A stretch of 64,000 nt of DNA from Bacillota bacterium (GTDB lineage: Bacteria > Bacillota > Clostridia > Oscillospirales > Oscillospiraceae), in the NCBI GenBank assembly GCA_028719885.1, contig JAQYLT010000078.1, positions 112,503 to 176,502 on the forward strand. Reading direction: 5' to 3'. Made by a program: the position numbers and the translations under genes. Shown here one piece after another: positions 8,598 through 16,558 of the stretch (position 1 is the stretch's first letter; each line of letters begins with the position of its first letter). The notes beneath the pieces are model-generated. The model saw only the letters and a list, made by a program, of their open reading frames with translations, was not told the DNA's origin and did no database searches.

Positions 8598-9662
8598 TTA
8601 TTTGTTCTCCATATCCGCCTTTTGGGCCTCCAAGCCCTCGGAAACGGACAGGGGACGCAGGACGCTGTAGGAATCGAACCGGGTGTCGTTGGTGTCGGAC
8701 AGGAACACCAGCCGGGCCTCCGGGTTCTCAAAGGTGGCCTGGGATGCCCGGGCGGCCACATCCTGAGCGCTGACATCGGACAGGTACAGGCGGCTTCTGC
8801 CATCGGGCAGGGGGAAGGCCGGGGTGGCCGCGCCAAAGGAGACCACAAAGGTATCCGAAGCGCAGCTGGCCATGATGGTGGTAGCGGCGGCGGAAATAGC
8901 CTCGTCCATATTGCCGGTAAAGATATACTTGTCCGTCTCCGCCGGGAAGCGGAAATTATCCAGCATGACCTCGTTGAAGCCCAGATCCTTTACCTCATTG
9001 GCAATGGAGGTAATCCAGTTCAGGGTGTTGGCACTGGTGGGGTCCAGCCAGAAGCAGCCGCCGCTGTCCATCCAAAGGCCGGCCCGGCTTTTCATATACA
9101 GGCCGCTGGTCACATTCCGGTTGCCGAAATCGTAGTCCCGGAAAGCGGAAATCTTGGCGATCATATAAAAGCCCTTGGAGCGGATATACTGGATCAGCTC
9201 GTCCACCGCTGTCACGTTCACGCTGGCGGAACTCACCGCGCCGGTGAGGTTGGAGGAATAGTAAAAGGAACCATAGCCGCCCTTTAGCTCGATCATGATG
9301 GGGGTGCCGGCTTTCAGCCGGTTCAAATCCGTCTTGATTTCGTCCATGCTGCCCTTGAGGGCCTCGTAGCTGATGTAATAGCCGTTCAGGGCGGTGAGCT
9401 CCGTGGTCAGTTCCACGGCGTCGGAGCCCTCGTTATAGAAGATGGAAACCGAGTCGTCCGCCTTTGGTGGGGTGGCGATGACGCCCACGGTATCCAGGGG
9501 GGACCGGCTGAAATCCAGGGTGGCTCCCTCCCGGGTGTAGACCACATAGCGCTCCACCCAGATGTTCCAGCAGAAGCCGAACAGGATCAGCACCAGGGCA
9601 ATGGCCAGGATCACCGTTGTCACCCGCTGCAGGGTTCGGCGGGTTTTGTAAGTTAATCGCAT
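8598..9662 (-). CDS. DUF4015 putative glycoside hydrolase
   Basis: This 354-residue protein has an N-terminal membrane anchor (about residues 14-36) and an extracellular TIM-barrel-like domain. It shows the DUF4015 pattern: IRSKGFYMIAKISAFRDY, then WLDPTSANTLNWITSIANEVKDLGFNEVMLDNFRFP with candidate catalytic acids, and a repeated search for an exposed sugar site. The real substrate is unknown; cell-wall polysaccharide is a guess from location. It lies 25 bp after prmA and is probably cotranscribed with it. Confidence 0.82.
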   Translation of the reverse strand: MRLTYKTRRTLQRVTTVILAIALVLILFGFCWNIWVERYVVYTREGATLDFSRSPLDTVGVIATPPKADDSVSIFYNEGSDAVELTTELTALNGYYISYEALKGSMDEIKTDLNRLKAGTPIMIELKGGYGSFYYSSNLTGAVSSASVNVTAVDELIQYIRSKGFYMIAKISAFRDYDFGNRNVTSGLYMKSRAGLWMDSGGCFWLDPTSANTLNWITSIANEVKDLGFNEVMLDNFRFPAETDKYIFTGNMDEAISAAATTIMASCASDTFVVSFGAATPAFPLPDGRSRLYLSDVSAQDVAARASQATFENPEARLVFLSDTNDTRFDSYSVLRPLSVSEGLEAQKADMENK

Positions 9663-9687
9663 ATGTTTCTCCTATTTTATTTGCTTG

Positions 9688-10626
9688 TCAGGCTTCCCGG
9701 TGGGCACAGACGCAGCGCCAATCCTCTTTGGCCCGGGTCTGCTCCACGGTGATGCCTGCGGCGGTGAGGGCGGCGGTGACGTCATTCAGCCGGGAATCCA
9801 GAATGCCGGAGCAGATCAATTTGGTGTTCTCTCCCAAAAACAGGGGCAGCACCGGCGCCAGGCCGATGATCACATCCGCCACAATATTCACCAGCACCAC
9901 ATCCCAGCTTTCCGCCGCCAGGCGCTCCATCAGCTCTTTGTCGGAGGTGACATTGCCGGTGAGGGCGGTGAATTCCGGGGAAGAGAAGCCGTTGTAACCG
10001 GCGTTTTCCCGGGCAATGTCCTCTGCCTTGGGGTCGATGTCCACCCCCACCGCCTGCTCCGCTCCCAGCCGCAGGGCGGTGATGGACAGAATACCGCTGC
10101 CGCTGCCCAGGTCCAGGCACCGGGCTCCCGGGAACACCGCCTGCTCCATGGCCTCCATCACCATCTGGGTGGAGGGATGGGCGCCGGTTCCAAAGGTGAG
10201 GCCCGGGTCCAAAATCACCTGCTTCCGGCTGCCCTCGTAATCCTGAGCCAGCCAGCAGGGGAGCACCACCAGGTCCGCGCCGATTTCCTGGGGCGGATAG
10301 TTCTCTTTCCAGCTTTCCTCCCAGTCGGTCTGGGCCAGGGGGGAAACCGTCGTGGGCAGCCCGGCCTCCTCCGCGTAGGCACGCAGCCTTTTCAGGGAAG
10401 CCTCGTCGGTATCCTCTAAATAGAGCTTGATTCGGGACAGCCCCTGGAGCTGCTGCTGCAGGTTCTCATCGATATAGTCCCAATAGGCCCGGTTCTCTTC
10501 CAGAAATTCTTCAAATTCCTGCTCATCCTCGATCACCAGATCGGAAAATCCCCGGGCAGTCAATCCCTGGGCCACCGTCTCCACTTCCCGGGACGCGGTG
10601 TCAATGGTTATTTCCAGCCAAGCCAC
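9688..10626 (-). CDS. prmA: Ribosomal protein L11 methyltransferase PrmA
   Basis: This 312-residue SAM-dependent enzyme trimethylates ribosomal protein L11. It has an N-terminal substrate-recognition domain (about 1-100) and a Rossmann methyltransferase domain with CLDLGSGSGILSITALRLG as motif I near residue 170. VDIDPKAEDIARENA and the NIVADVIIGLAP motif follow. The start is GTG (10624-10626) with GGAGGAATTCTGCC upstream. In many Firmicutes prmA sits beside dnaJ; here it is 5 kb from it, in its own transcription unit with the DUF4015 gene. Confidence 0.94.
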   Translation of the reverse strand: MAWLEITIDTASREVETVAQGLTARGFSDLVIEDEQEFEEFLEENRAYWDYIDENLQQQLQGLSRIKLYLEDTDEASLKRLRAYAEEAGLPTTVSPLAQTDWEESWKENYPPQEIGADLVVLPCWLAQDYEGSRKQVILDPGLTFGTGAHPSTQMVMEAMEQAVFPGARCLDLGSGSGILSITALRLGAEQAVGVDIDPKAEDIARENAGYNGFSSPEFTALTGNVTSDKELMERLAAESWDVVLVNIVADVIIGLAPVLPLFLGENTKLICSGILDSRLNDVTAALTAAGITVEQTRAKEDWRCVCAHREA

Positions 10627-10658
10627 GGCAGAATTCCTCCAAAATCCTTGTTTCGGAT

Positions 10659-10687
10659 ATTCTACCGCATTTTATCCCGCTTGACAA
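10659..10687 (-). promoter_or_regulatory. Promoter of prmA
   Basis: Minus-strand TTGTCA (10682-10687), 17 bp, TAGAAT (10659-10664). Confidence 0.75.
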
Positions 10688-10888
10688 CCCCTTTTTGCGC
10701 CCATCCCCGCCGGAATGAATTGGGAATCAGGTTGCCAAGATTGAACTTCTCAACAAATACGAGGCGATGATGGAGGAAATCAAAGCCGACAGCATTCCCG
10801 CAATCTTCCGACCGCATTATTCCGCTTACAAATGTATACCTTTTCTCTTTTCTTTTGGTATGCTATACTAACAGAAACTAACAGAAAC

Positions 10889-10984
10889 GGACACCCCAGG
10901 AGGGGTGTCCCTACGAGAGAAACGGACACCCCGGGAGGGGTGTCCCTACGAGGGAAACGGACACCCCGGGAGGGGTGTCCCTAC
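10889..10984. repeat. Three tandem GTAG-headed palindromes (35-bp period)
   Basis: GGACACCCC-(a/g)GGA-GGGGTGTCC at 10889-10910, 10924-10945 and 10959-10980. Each is followed by CTACG, i.e. a GTAG head on the minus strand. The period is exactly 35 bp. They directly precede the RAYT remnant. Confidence 0.85.
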
Positions 10985-11180
10985 GCCCAGGACATCCGTG
11001 ATTGCAAGATTTGTAGGAACATTCAAACGGTTTTGCAACAAGGAATACGGCCAGAACATCTGGCAGGCCCGATATTACGATCATGTGATCCGCAACCAAC
11101 AGGATTATGACGAGACCTGGGAATACATCGATAACAATCCGCGAAAATGGATGATGACAAAACAAGGAAAAGATACGTAG
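10983..11180 (+). pseudogene. Truncated REP-associated (IS200-like Y1) transposase
   Basis: About 65 codons remain of the C-terminal half of a RAYT-type transposase. Visible blocks are FVGTFKRFCNKEYGQNIWQ, ARYYDHVIRNQQDYDE and TWEYIDNNPRKW, the usual C-terminal pattern of IS200-like Y1 transposases. The HUH-containing N-terminal half is missing, replaced by the tandem palindromes at 10889-10980, which read through in frame. The stop codon TAG is itself part of the GTAG head of another palindrome (11177-11202). Not functional. It suggests that the GTAG palindromes of this chromosome were spread by RAYT enzymes. The family call rests on motif recognition only. Confidence 0.72.
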
Positions 11181-11202
11181 GGACACCCGTCCCCGGGTGT
11201 CC
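11177..11202. repeat. GTAG-headed palindrome 3' of the RAYT remnant
   Basis: GTAG followed by GGACACCCG-tccc-CGGGTGTCC. It has the same head and opposite orientation to the three palindromes left of the remnant, so the remnant is bracketed as in a REP-flanked RAYT unit. Confidence 0.8.
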
Positions 11203-11274
11203 GCAAATTCCATCCTGCCGGGAAGCACACCCTCCAAAACGCAAAAAACAGGAAGCACATCACAACCGTTTTCA

Positions 11275-11408
11275 CGGAAAGGATGTGCTTCTTTCTCAAA
11301 TAATCGTAGGGTTTGTTCATAAGAAAGCATCGTTTTTTCCTTAATTGGGTACTGCGGCAATAAAGCATAAATTCATCGGTCAGCCAATCAAAACCCAAAT
11401 TTTTTCAT
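11275..11408 (-). pseudogene. Decayed tyrosine-recombinase N-terminus
   Basis: Read from 11408 on the minus strand, pieces of a phage-integrase N-terminal (SAM-like) domain appear in shifting frames. FDWLTDEFMLYCRSTQLR is in one frame; KTMLSYEQTLRLFEKE follows in another after a run of six A. At least two frameshifts and loss of everything beyond about 45 residues make it a pseudogene. A hairpin over its ribosome site (11411-11466) is retained upstream. No attachment sites were found. Confidence 0.55.
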
Positions 11409-11410
11409 GC

Positions 11411-11466
11411 AAAAAACACTCCTGTTTATTGGGGTAGAATCCACCCAATAAAGCAGAAGTGTTCAT
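11411..11466 (-). repeat. Inverted repeat upstream of the integrase remnant
   Basis: AACACTCCTGTTTATTGGGG pairs imperfectly with CCCAATAAAGCAGAAGTGTT. The ribosome site (CAGGAGTG on the minus strand) lies in one arm, so the stem could have limited recombinase translation. Confidence 0.5.
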
Positions 11467-11578
11467 TGGTGCAACGAAAAAAGTTTATCGGCATGAAAAA
11501 CCTTTTTTGCAGCTACGATCATTTATTCATTGGTTTGCCTGTCCATCAGAAAAATCCCGAAAACCCGTTGTGCCCCAA

Positions 11579-12358
11579 TCAGAACTGCGCCGCCTCGGCC
11601 GATTTTAACTGCAATTGCAGCTTGTCCGCAATCAAAGCGATGAACTCCGAATTGGTGGGCTTTCCTTTCGTATTGGAAACCGTGTAGCCGAAGAACCTTT
11701 GCAGGGTGTCCAAATCGCCCCGGTCCCAGGCGACCTCTATTGCGTGGCGGATGGCCCGTTCGACACGGGATGGGGTGGTTCCAAAGGTTTTGGCCACCTG
11801 GGGGTAGAGGACCTTGGTGATGGCGTTGATCACATCCATATCATTTACCGCAATGATAATGGCCTCCCGCAGGTACTGGTAGCCCTTGATGTGGGCCGGA
11901 ACGCCGATTTCATGGATGATGCCGGTGACCATGGTCTCGATGCTGGTTTTATCCGTCCGCCGGGGGGCTGGATACCGGAGGCTCTCCCCACCCCGGATTT
12001 CCTCCAGCCGCTCCACCAGTGCGGTCATATCGCAGGGCTTCAGCATCAAGTACCGAACCCCCAGGCTGGCCGCAGCGGACGAAACATATTCTGTTAAAAA
12101 CGCCGATGTGGCCAGGGTCACCGGCCGGCGCTCCATGCCGGATATCGCCTTGAGGACGCTGATGCCGTCCTGCTTGCTGAGCATCAGGTCCAGCACCAGC
12201 ACATCGGGCTTTCGTTCTCCAATCATTCGGATGGCCTGTTCCCCATCCCCCGCGGTTCCCACAACCTGGAAACCCTCCGAGCGCTGCAGCGCGGCAGCCA
12301 GGGTATTGCAGAAATCCTCAGCACTGTCCGCAATCAGTACGGTCGTTGCGTGTTCCAT
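11579..12358 (-). CDS. spo0A: Sporulation master regulator Spo0A
   Basis: This roughly 259-residue response regulator has an N-terminal receiver with the phospho-acceptor Asp in VLVLDLML near residue 56 and the switch Lys in LMLKPCD near 108. The C-terminal DNA-binding effector begins near 145, with the Spo0A-specific [20 protein letters not shown] and the recognition region [21 protein letters not shown] 18 bp upstream is in frame, but the ATG at 12358 has the better-spaced AGGAGAGG site. Phosphorylated Spo0A binds TGTCGAA boxes; a cluster of them lies just upstream (12478-12576), so autoregulation is likely. Confidence 0.96.
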   Translation of the reverse strand: MEHATTVLIADSAEDFCNTLAAALQRSEGFQVVGTAGDGEQAIRMIGERKPDVLVLDLMLSKQDGISVLKAISGMERRPVTLATSAFLTEYVSSAAASLGVRYLMLKPCDMTALVERLEEIRGGESLRYPAPRRTDKTSIETMVTGIIHEIGVPAHIKGYQYLREAIIIAVNDMDVINAITKVLYPQVAKTFGTTPSRVERAIRHAIEVAWDRGDLDTLQRFFGYTVSNTKGKPTNSEFIALIADKLQLQLKSAEAAQF

Positions 12359-12429
12359 ACATTCCTCTCCTGTCAACTAGAATTTCTCCCCATCCGGTAC
12401 GGCTGCGACCAGCCGTGTGCGACAAATAT

Positions 12430-12458
12430 AATTTAGCACAGCTTGTGTTGTTTTGCAA
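12430..12458 (-). promoter_or_regulatory. Promoter of spo0A
   Basis: Minus-strand TTGCAA (12453-12458), 17 bp, TAAATT (12430-12435). The 0A-box cluster starts about 20 bp upstream of the -35 box. Confidence 0.7.
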
Positions 12459-12477
12459 GGAAATTCCATAACAATCG

Positions 12478-12576
12478 TTCGTCAAAACTGTCGAAAATAT
12501 CTTATTTTGCTGCATTTTTCGACATTTCTTGCGTCATTTTGTCGAACCGTATTTCTTTCTGTCGAGCCCTGTCGAA
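12478..12576. promoter_or_regulatory. Cluster of Spo0A (0A) boxes
   Basis: Three exact TGTCGAA (12489-12495, 12540-12546, 12570-12576), one exact on the minus strand (12518-12524), and two one-mismatch sites (TTCGTCA 12478-12484; TGTCGAG 12560-12566), all within 99 bp. They lie between the divergent spo0A and pepF promoters. Confidence 0.85.
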
Positions 12577-12590
12577 CCGTGCCGGTGCGG

Positions 12591-12619
12591 TTGACGAAGC
12601 CGGCTCCATGATGTACAAT
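12591..12619 (+). promoter_or_regulatory. Promoter of pepF
   Basis: TTGACG (12591-12596), 17 bp, TACAAT (12614-12619). The nearest 0A box ends 14 bp before the -35 box. Confidence 0.75.
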
Positions 12620-12653
12620 CAGGGTTAGGAACGACCCAAAGGAGGAAACCGAA

Positions 12654-14405
12654 ATGAATGAAGTTTGGAATCTGGACCCCATCTACAAGGGCTTTGACGA
12701 CCCCAGCTTCGCCCGGGATCTGGCCCGGCTGGAAGAGGCACTGGGGGAGCTGAAGACCTTTGCCGACGGTTTGGACACTGCCGACCCCGCCCAGGGTTTA
12801 CACCGGGGTCTTGCATTGCAGGAGACTCTTTGTGAATATGTGATGAAGCTGGCGGGCTTTGCGGAGCTGAAGCAGGCTGCCAACACCCTGGATGCCCAGG
12901 CAGGCTCCCAGCTGGGAAAAATCCTGGGGCTTTACAGCGAAAGCGCCGCCCCCATTGCCGCCTTTGAAAGCTGGGCGGCGGCCATTCCCAATCTGGCAGC
13001 GCTCATCGATGGCGACGATTTTCTGGGGGAATACCGCTTCCTGCTGGAAAACCTGAAAGATTCCAGCCGCCATCTGCTCCCCGGGGTGGGAGAGCGGGTG
13101 ATGGCCAAGCTCAAGCTCTCCGGCAGCAGCGCCTGGAGCGAGCTGCAGCAGTACCTCACCAGCACCGTGCCCGCCGTCTTCCGGGGGGAAAAGACCAACC
13201 TCTCCGCCCTGCGGAATCTGGCCTACAGCGGTGATGCCCAGGTACGCCGGGAGGCCTATGAGGCGGAGCTGCAATGCTACGATGCCATCAAAGCGCCGGT
13301 GGCCTATGCCCTGAACTCCATCAAGCTGGAAACCATCAACGAATGCCGCCTCCGGGGCTACGGCTCCCCGCTGGAGCGTACTTTGAAGCAGTCCCACATG
13401 CAGCAGGCAACCCTGGACGCCATGTTTGCCGCCATTCAGGAATACCTGCCCCAGTTCCGTCGGTATCTGAAAGCCAAGGCCAAGGCACTGGGCCACGAAC
13501 AGGGACTGCCCTGGTACGATCTTTTTGCCCCCATGGGCAGGGCCAGCTCCCAATTCACCACGGAGCAGGCCCGGGATTATCTGGTGGAGCTGTTCTCCCA
13601 TTTTGACACCGAGCTGAGCCAGATGGTGCAGACCGCCTTCGACGATGCCTGGATTGATTTCTATCCCCGCAGCGGCAAGGCCGGAGGTGCCTTCTGCGCC
13701 GGGGTGGACTGCCTGGGGCAGAGCCGGATCCTCACCAATTTCGACGGGCAGCTCACCGATGTGGTGACCCTGGCCCACGAGCTGGGACACGCCTTCCACA
13801 ACCAGTGCATCCGCTCCCACCGGATCCTGAACCACGACTACTCCATGCCCCTGGCGGAGACCGCCTCCACCTTCAACGAGTGTGTGGTGATGAACCATGC
13901 CATCGCCCACGCCGCCGACGATCAGGAGCGGCTGGCGCTGATTGAATCCCAGCTCCAGGATGTGACCCAGATCATTGTGGACATCACCTCCCGATATCTG
14001 TTTGAAACCGCCGTGCTGGACCGACGGGAGCAGGAGTTTTTGGATGCGGACAGCCTTTGCGGCATGATGCTGGAAGCCCAGCGGCAGAGCTACGGCGACG
14101 GACTGGACCAGGCGTGCATGCACCCGTATATGTGGCTGTGCAAGAGCCACTACTACGGCTCCACCTTCTACAATTTCCCCTATGCCTTCGGCGGTCTCTT
14201 CGCCCGGGGGCTATACGCCCGGTATGAGCAGGAGGGGGCGGACTTCGTGCCGAAATACAAGAAGCTGCTCTTCACCACCCCCATTGCCACGGCGGAGGAA
14301 GTGGCCAAGGTGGCGGACATTGACCTGACGGATGTGGATTTCTGGCGCAGCGCCCTGAAAACCGTGGCCGAGAAGATCGACCTGTTCTGCAATTTGGTTC
14401 CGTAA
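12654..14405 (+). CDS. pepF: Oligoendopeptidase F (M3 family)
   Basis: This 583-residue cytoplasmic zinc metallopeptidase cleaves short peptides. The M3 zinc motif HELGHAFHNQ lies near residue 374, and the downstream glutamate ligand region is MPLAETASTFNE. Length and the largely helical N-terminal half fit PepF. The ATG follows AAAGGAGG. It has its own promoter downstream of the Spo0A-box cluster, so expression may respond to Spo0A. The neighbour downstream is another peptidase (M18), separated by a REP element. Confidence 0.93.
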   Translation: MNEVWNLDPIYKGFDDPSFARDLARLEEALGELKTFADGLDTADPAQGLHRGLALQETLCEYVMKLAGFAELKQAANTLDAQAGSQLGKILGLYSESAAPIAAFESWAAAIPNLAALIDGDDFLGEYRFLLENLKDSSRHLLPGVGERVMAKLKLSGSSAWSELQQYLTSTVPAVFRGEKTNLSALRNLAYSGDAQVRREAYEAELQCYDAIKAPVAYALNSIKLETINECRLRGYGSPLERTLKQSHMQQATLDAMFAAIQEYLPQFRRYLKAKAKALGHEQGLPWYDLFAPMGRASSQFTTEQARDYLVELFSHFDTELSQMVQTAFDDAWIDFYPRSGKAGGAFCAGVDCLGQSRILTNFDGQLTDVVTLAHELGHAFHNQCIRSHRILNHDYSMPLAETASTFNECVVMNHAIAHAADDQERLALIESQLQDVTQIIVDITSRYLFETAVLDRREQEFLDADSLCGMMLEAQRQSYGDGLDQACMHPYMWLCKSHYYGSTFYNFPYAFGGLFARGLYARYEQEGADFVPKYKKLLFTTPIATAEEVAKVADIDLTDVDFWRSALKTVAEKIDLFCNLVP

Positions 14406-14406
14406 A

Positions 14407-14625
14407 TTGCTGTTTGCAGGGACATTTCGCAGGGAACGGATTTAGACCTTCCGCCCGGTAACGTTTTTTGAGGCAGGCAGTCGAATGGGAAAATGTTGCG
14501 TTTTTTGTGAAAGCAATCCATCCAACGCACCATAGAGGTTATCCAACATTGCGGAACGGATAAATCCGTTCCCTACGCAGACGTTGAAAAATATTCCGTT
14601 GGGCGAACCCGCCAGACACTCGTTT
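14407..14625. repeat. REPIN-like element E3
   Basis: About 219 bp. Left palindrome degenerate (GCAG head, GGAACGGATTTAGACCTTCC at 14433-14452); right palindrome intact (GGAACGGAT/ATCCGTTCC with CTAC, 14553-14576). It fills the pepF-M18 interval. Confidence 0.75.
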
Positions 14626-14667
14626 TTTCATTCCCTATACAATCATCATTTAGAAAGAGGCTGCAAT

Positions 14668-15948
14668 ATGGACAATCGAATTCAAGCATTCTGTGAATAT
14701 CTCAACCATTCCCACAGTGCCTATCACGCCCAGGCGAACCTGGTGGAAAATTTAAAGGAGCAGGGCTACACCCAACTGGAGGAAGCTGCGAAATGGAGCC
14801 TTATCCCCGGGGGGAAATACTATGTCTGCCGGGGCGGGGCCACGGTAATCGCCTTTCGGATTCCCACAAGCACCCCCCAGGGCTTTTTGATCTCCGCCGC
14901 CCACACCGACCGGCCCAGCTTCAAGCTGAAAGAGAACGGGGAAAAGGTGGGCGCCTACACGGGTCTCGCGGTGGAGCGCTACGGCGGGGCCTTGATGGCT
15001 CCCTGGCTGGACCGGCCCCTGTCCATTGCCGGACGGGTGCTGGTGGAGACGGAGCAGGGCGCGAAAGCAAAGCTCATCGACATCCAGCGGGATCTGATGC
15101 TCATCCCCAATGTGGCCATCCACATGAACCGCCAGGCCAACGACGGCTACAAGTGGAACCCGGTGATGGACCTGAATCCTCTGCTGGGGGGTAAAAACGC
15201 CCAGGGCAAGCTGAATAAACTGCTGGAGCAGGAAGCCGGCGGCAAAATCCTGGGCCACGACCTGTACCTGTACGTCCGGGAGGAGGCAAAGGTGTGGGGC
15301 ATGGAGGAGGAATACATCTCCGCGCAGGGGCTGGACGATCTGCAAAGCGTTTGGGGCTGCTTCCAGGGCTTCCTGACTGCCCCGGAAAGCCAGGACATTG
15401 GGGTGTTCTGCGCCCTGAACAGCGAAGAAATTGGCTCCCGCACCCAAAACGGCGCGGATTCCTCCGTGATGGAGGACACCCTGGTCCGCATCGCTGAGGG
15501 ACTGGGGCTGGACATCCGCCGGCTGCTGAGCCAGTCCTTCCTGATTTCCGCAGACAATGCCCATGCCATCCATCCCAACCATCCGGAGCTGGCCGACCCG
15601 GCAAACGCCCCGGTGATGGGAGAGGGCGTGGTGCTGAAATTCAATTCCAACCAGCGCTACTGCACCGACGGTCTCTGCGCCGCCCTGTTCCGCAAGGTCT
15701 GCCAGAAGGCGGGAGCCAAGGTGCAGACCTACTACAACCGGCCGGACATTCCCGGCGGCAGCACCCTGGGCTGCGTATCCATTGCCCATGTGTCCGTGCC
15801 CACGGCGGACATCGGCCTGCCCCAGCTGGCCATGCACAGCTGCTATGAAACCGCCTCCGTGGCGGATACCATCAGCCTGATGGAAATCATGCGTTCCTAC
15901 TATGGCAGCACCCTGGTAATGGACGAAAACGGCTTTGCGCTGAAATAA
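14668..15948 (+). CDS. M18 family aminopeptidase
   Basis: This roughly 426-residue cytosolic zinc aminopeptidase resembles aspartyl/general aminopeptidases that trim N-terminal residues. Conserved blocks are SAAHTDRPSFKLK (zinc His), FCALNSEEIGSRTQNGADS (catalytic Glu and ligand) and the closing MHSCYETASVAD (C-terminal His). The frame is open from 14584, but the ATG at 14668 follows GAAAGAGG. It is preceded by element E3 and followed by E4. No clear promoter is visible, so readthrough from pepF is possible. Confidence 0.92.
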   Translation: MDNRIQAFCEYLNHSHSAYHAQANLVENLKEQGYTQLEEAAKWSLIPGGKYYVCRGGATVIAFRIPTSTPQGFLISAAHTDRPSFKLKENGEKVGAYTGLAVERYGGALMAPWLDRPLSIAGRVLVETEQGAKAKLIDIQRDLMLIPNVAIHMNRQANDGYKWNPVMDLNPLLGGKNAQGKLNKLLEQEAGGKILGHDLYLYVREEAKVWGMEEEYISAQGLDDLQSVWGCFQGFLTAPESQDIGVFCALNSEEIGSRTQNGADSSVMEDTLVRIAEGLGLDIRRLLSQSFLISADNAHAIHPNHPELADPANAPVMGEGVVLKFNSNQRYCTDGLCAALFRKVCQKAGAKVQTYYNRPDIPGGSTLGCVSIAHVSVPTADIGLPQLAMHSCYETASVADTISLMEIMRSYYGSTLVMDENGFALK

Positions 15949-15967
15949 TTTGTTGTGATTATTTGCT

Positions 15968-16185
15968 AATTGGGATTTGGCGAGTTCGTCCAACGGGATA
16001 TGTTCCAACATGTGCGTAGGGAACGGATTTAGACCTTCCGAAAGGTGGATGAACATCCGTGGTTCGTTGGATGGTAACGGGTCCCTTTTTCAACATTTTT
16101 CCATCTAACGTGCATCCCATAAAAACGTTACCGGGCGGAACGGATAAATCCGTTCCCTACGAACACATACCGCTAAATTCCAATT
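15968..16185. repeat. REPIN-like element E4
   Basis: 218 bp, ends AATTGGGATTTGG and AAATTCCAATT. Palindromes at 16016-16039 (GTAG head, degenerate right arm GACCTTCC) and 16137-16160 (intact, reversed). It sits between the M18 gene and the metNIQ promoter. Confidence 0.85.
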
Positions 16186-16234
16186 TTCCTATTTACTTCT
16201 TGAAACTCCATAAGCAGATTGTGAAAAAAAGTTC

Positions 16235-16263
16235 TTGACAAACGGACAGATGTGCGCTAGTAT
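16235..16263 (+). promoter_or_regulatory. Promoter of metNIQ
   Basis: TTGACA (16235-16240), 17 bp, TAGTAT (16258-16263). The transcript starts near 16270 with a T-box leader. Confidence 0.88.
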
Positions 16264-16269
16264 GTCTTT

Positions 16270-16540
16270 AATCTTTTTTGACAAGGCAATGAAGGGAAGA
16301 GTAAGCCCGCTGATGCCGTTCAGAGAGCCCCGGTTGGTGGAAAGGGGTACGGATAGACGCGCTGAACATGGCCCCGGAGCCGCATGGGTGAAAATTAGCT
16401 CATGACGGGTGCGCCCGTTATCGCGCAGGAGTATGCTGGTACTCCCAGAGGCAGCTTTCCGTGAGGGGGCTGTAAAACAAGGTGGTAACACGGATTTACT
16501 TTCCGTCCTTGTGCGCTACGCATGAGGACGGTTTTCTTTT
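16270..16540 (+). promoter_or_regulatory. T-box leader, Met-specific, of metNIQ
   Basis: The leader carries the stem I motifs AGTA and AGAGAG. The specifier context is CTGAAC-ATG-G (ATG 16368-16370), which reads as methionine. The T-box AAGGTGGTAACACGG lies at 16479-16493. The terminator hairpin CCGTCC...GGACGG (16503-16531) ends in TTTTCTTTTT. Uncharged tRNA-Met would stabilise the antiterminator and switch the operon on. Confidence 0.88.
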
Positions 16541-16558
16541 TATAGAGAAATAGGAGGG

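Noticed and set aside
10690..10830. Open stretch reading QVAKIELLNKYEAMMEEIKA as a gene fragment.
   Set aside because: It looks protein-like for about 30 codons but has no start, no ribosome site and no family I recognise, so no call is made.
10889..10980. Regular 35-bp repeat that could be taken for a short CRISPR array.
   Set aside because: Copies are contiguous with no unique spacers, the repeat is a full palindrome, no cas genes are near, and GTAG heads fit REP sequences.
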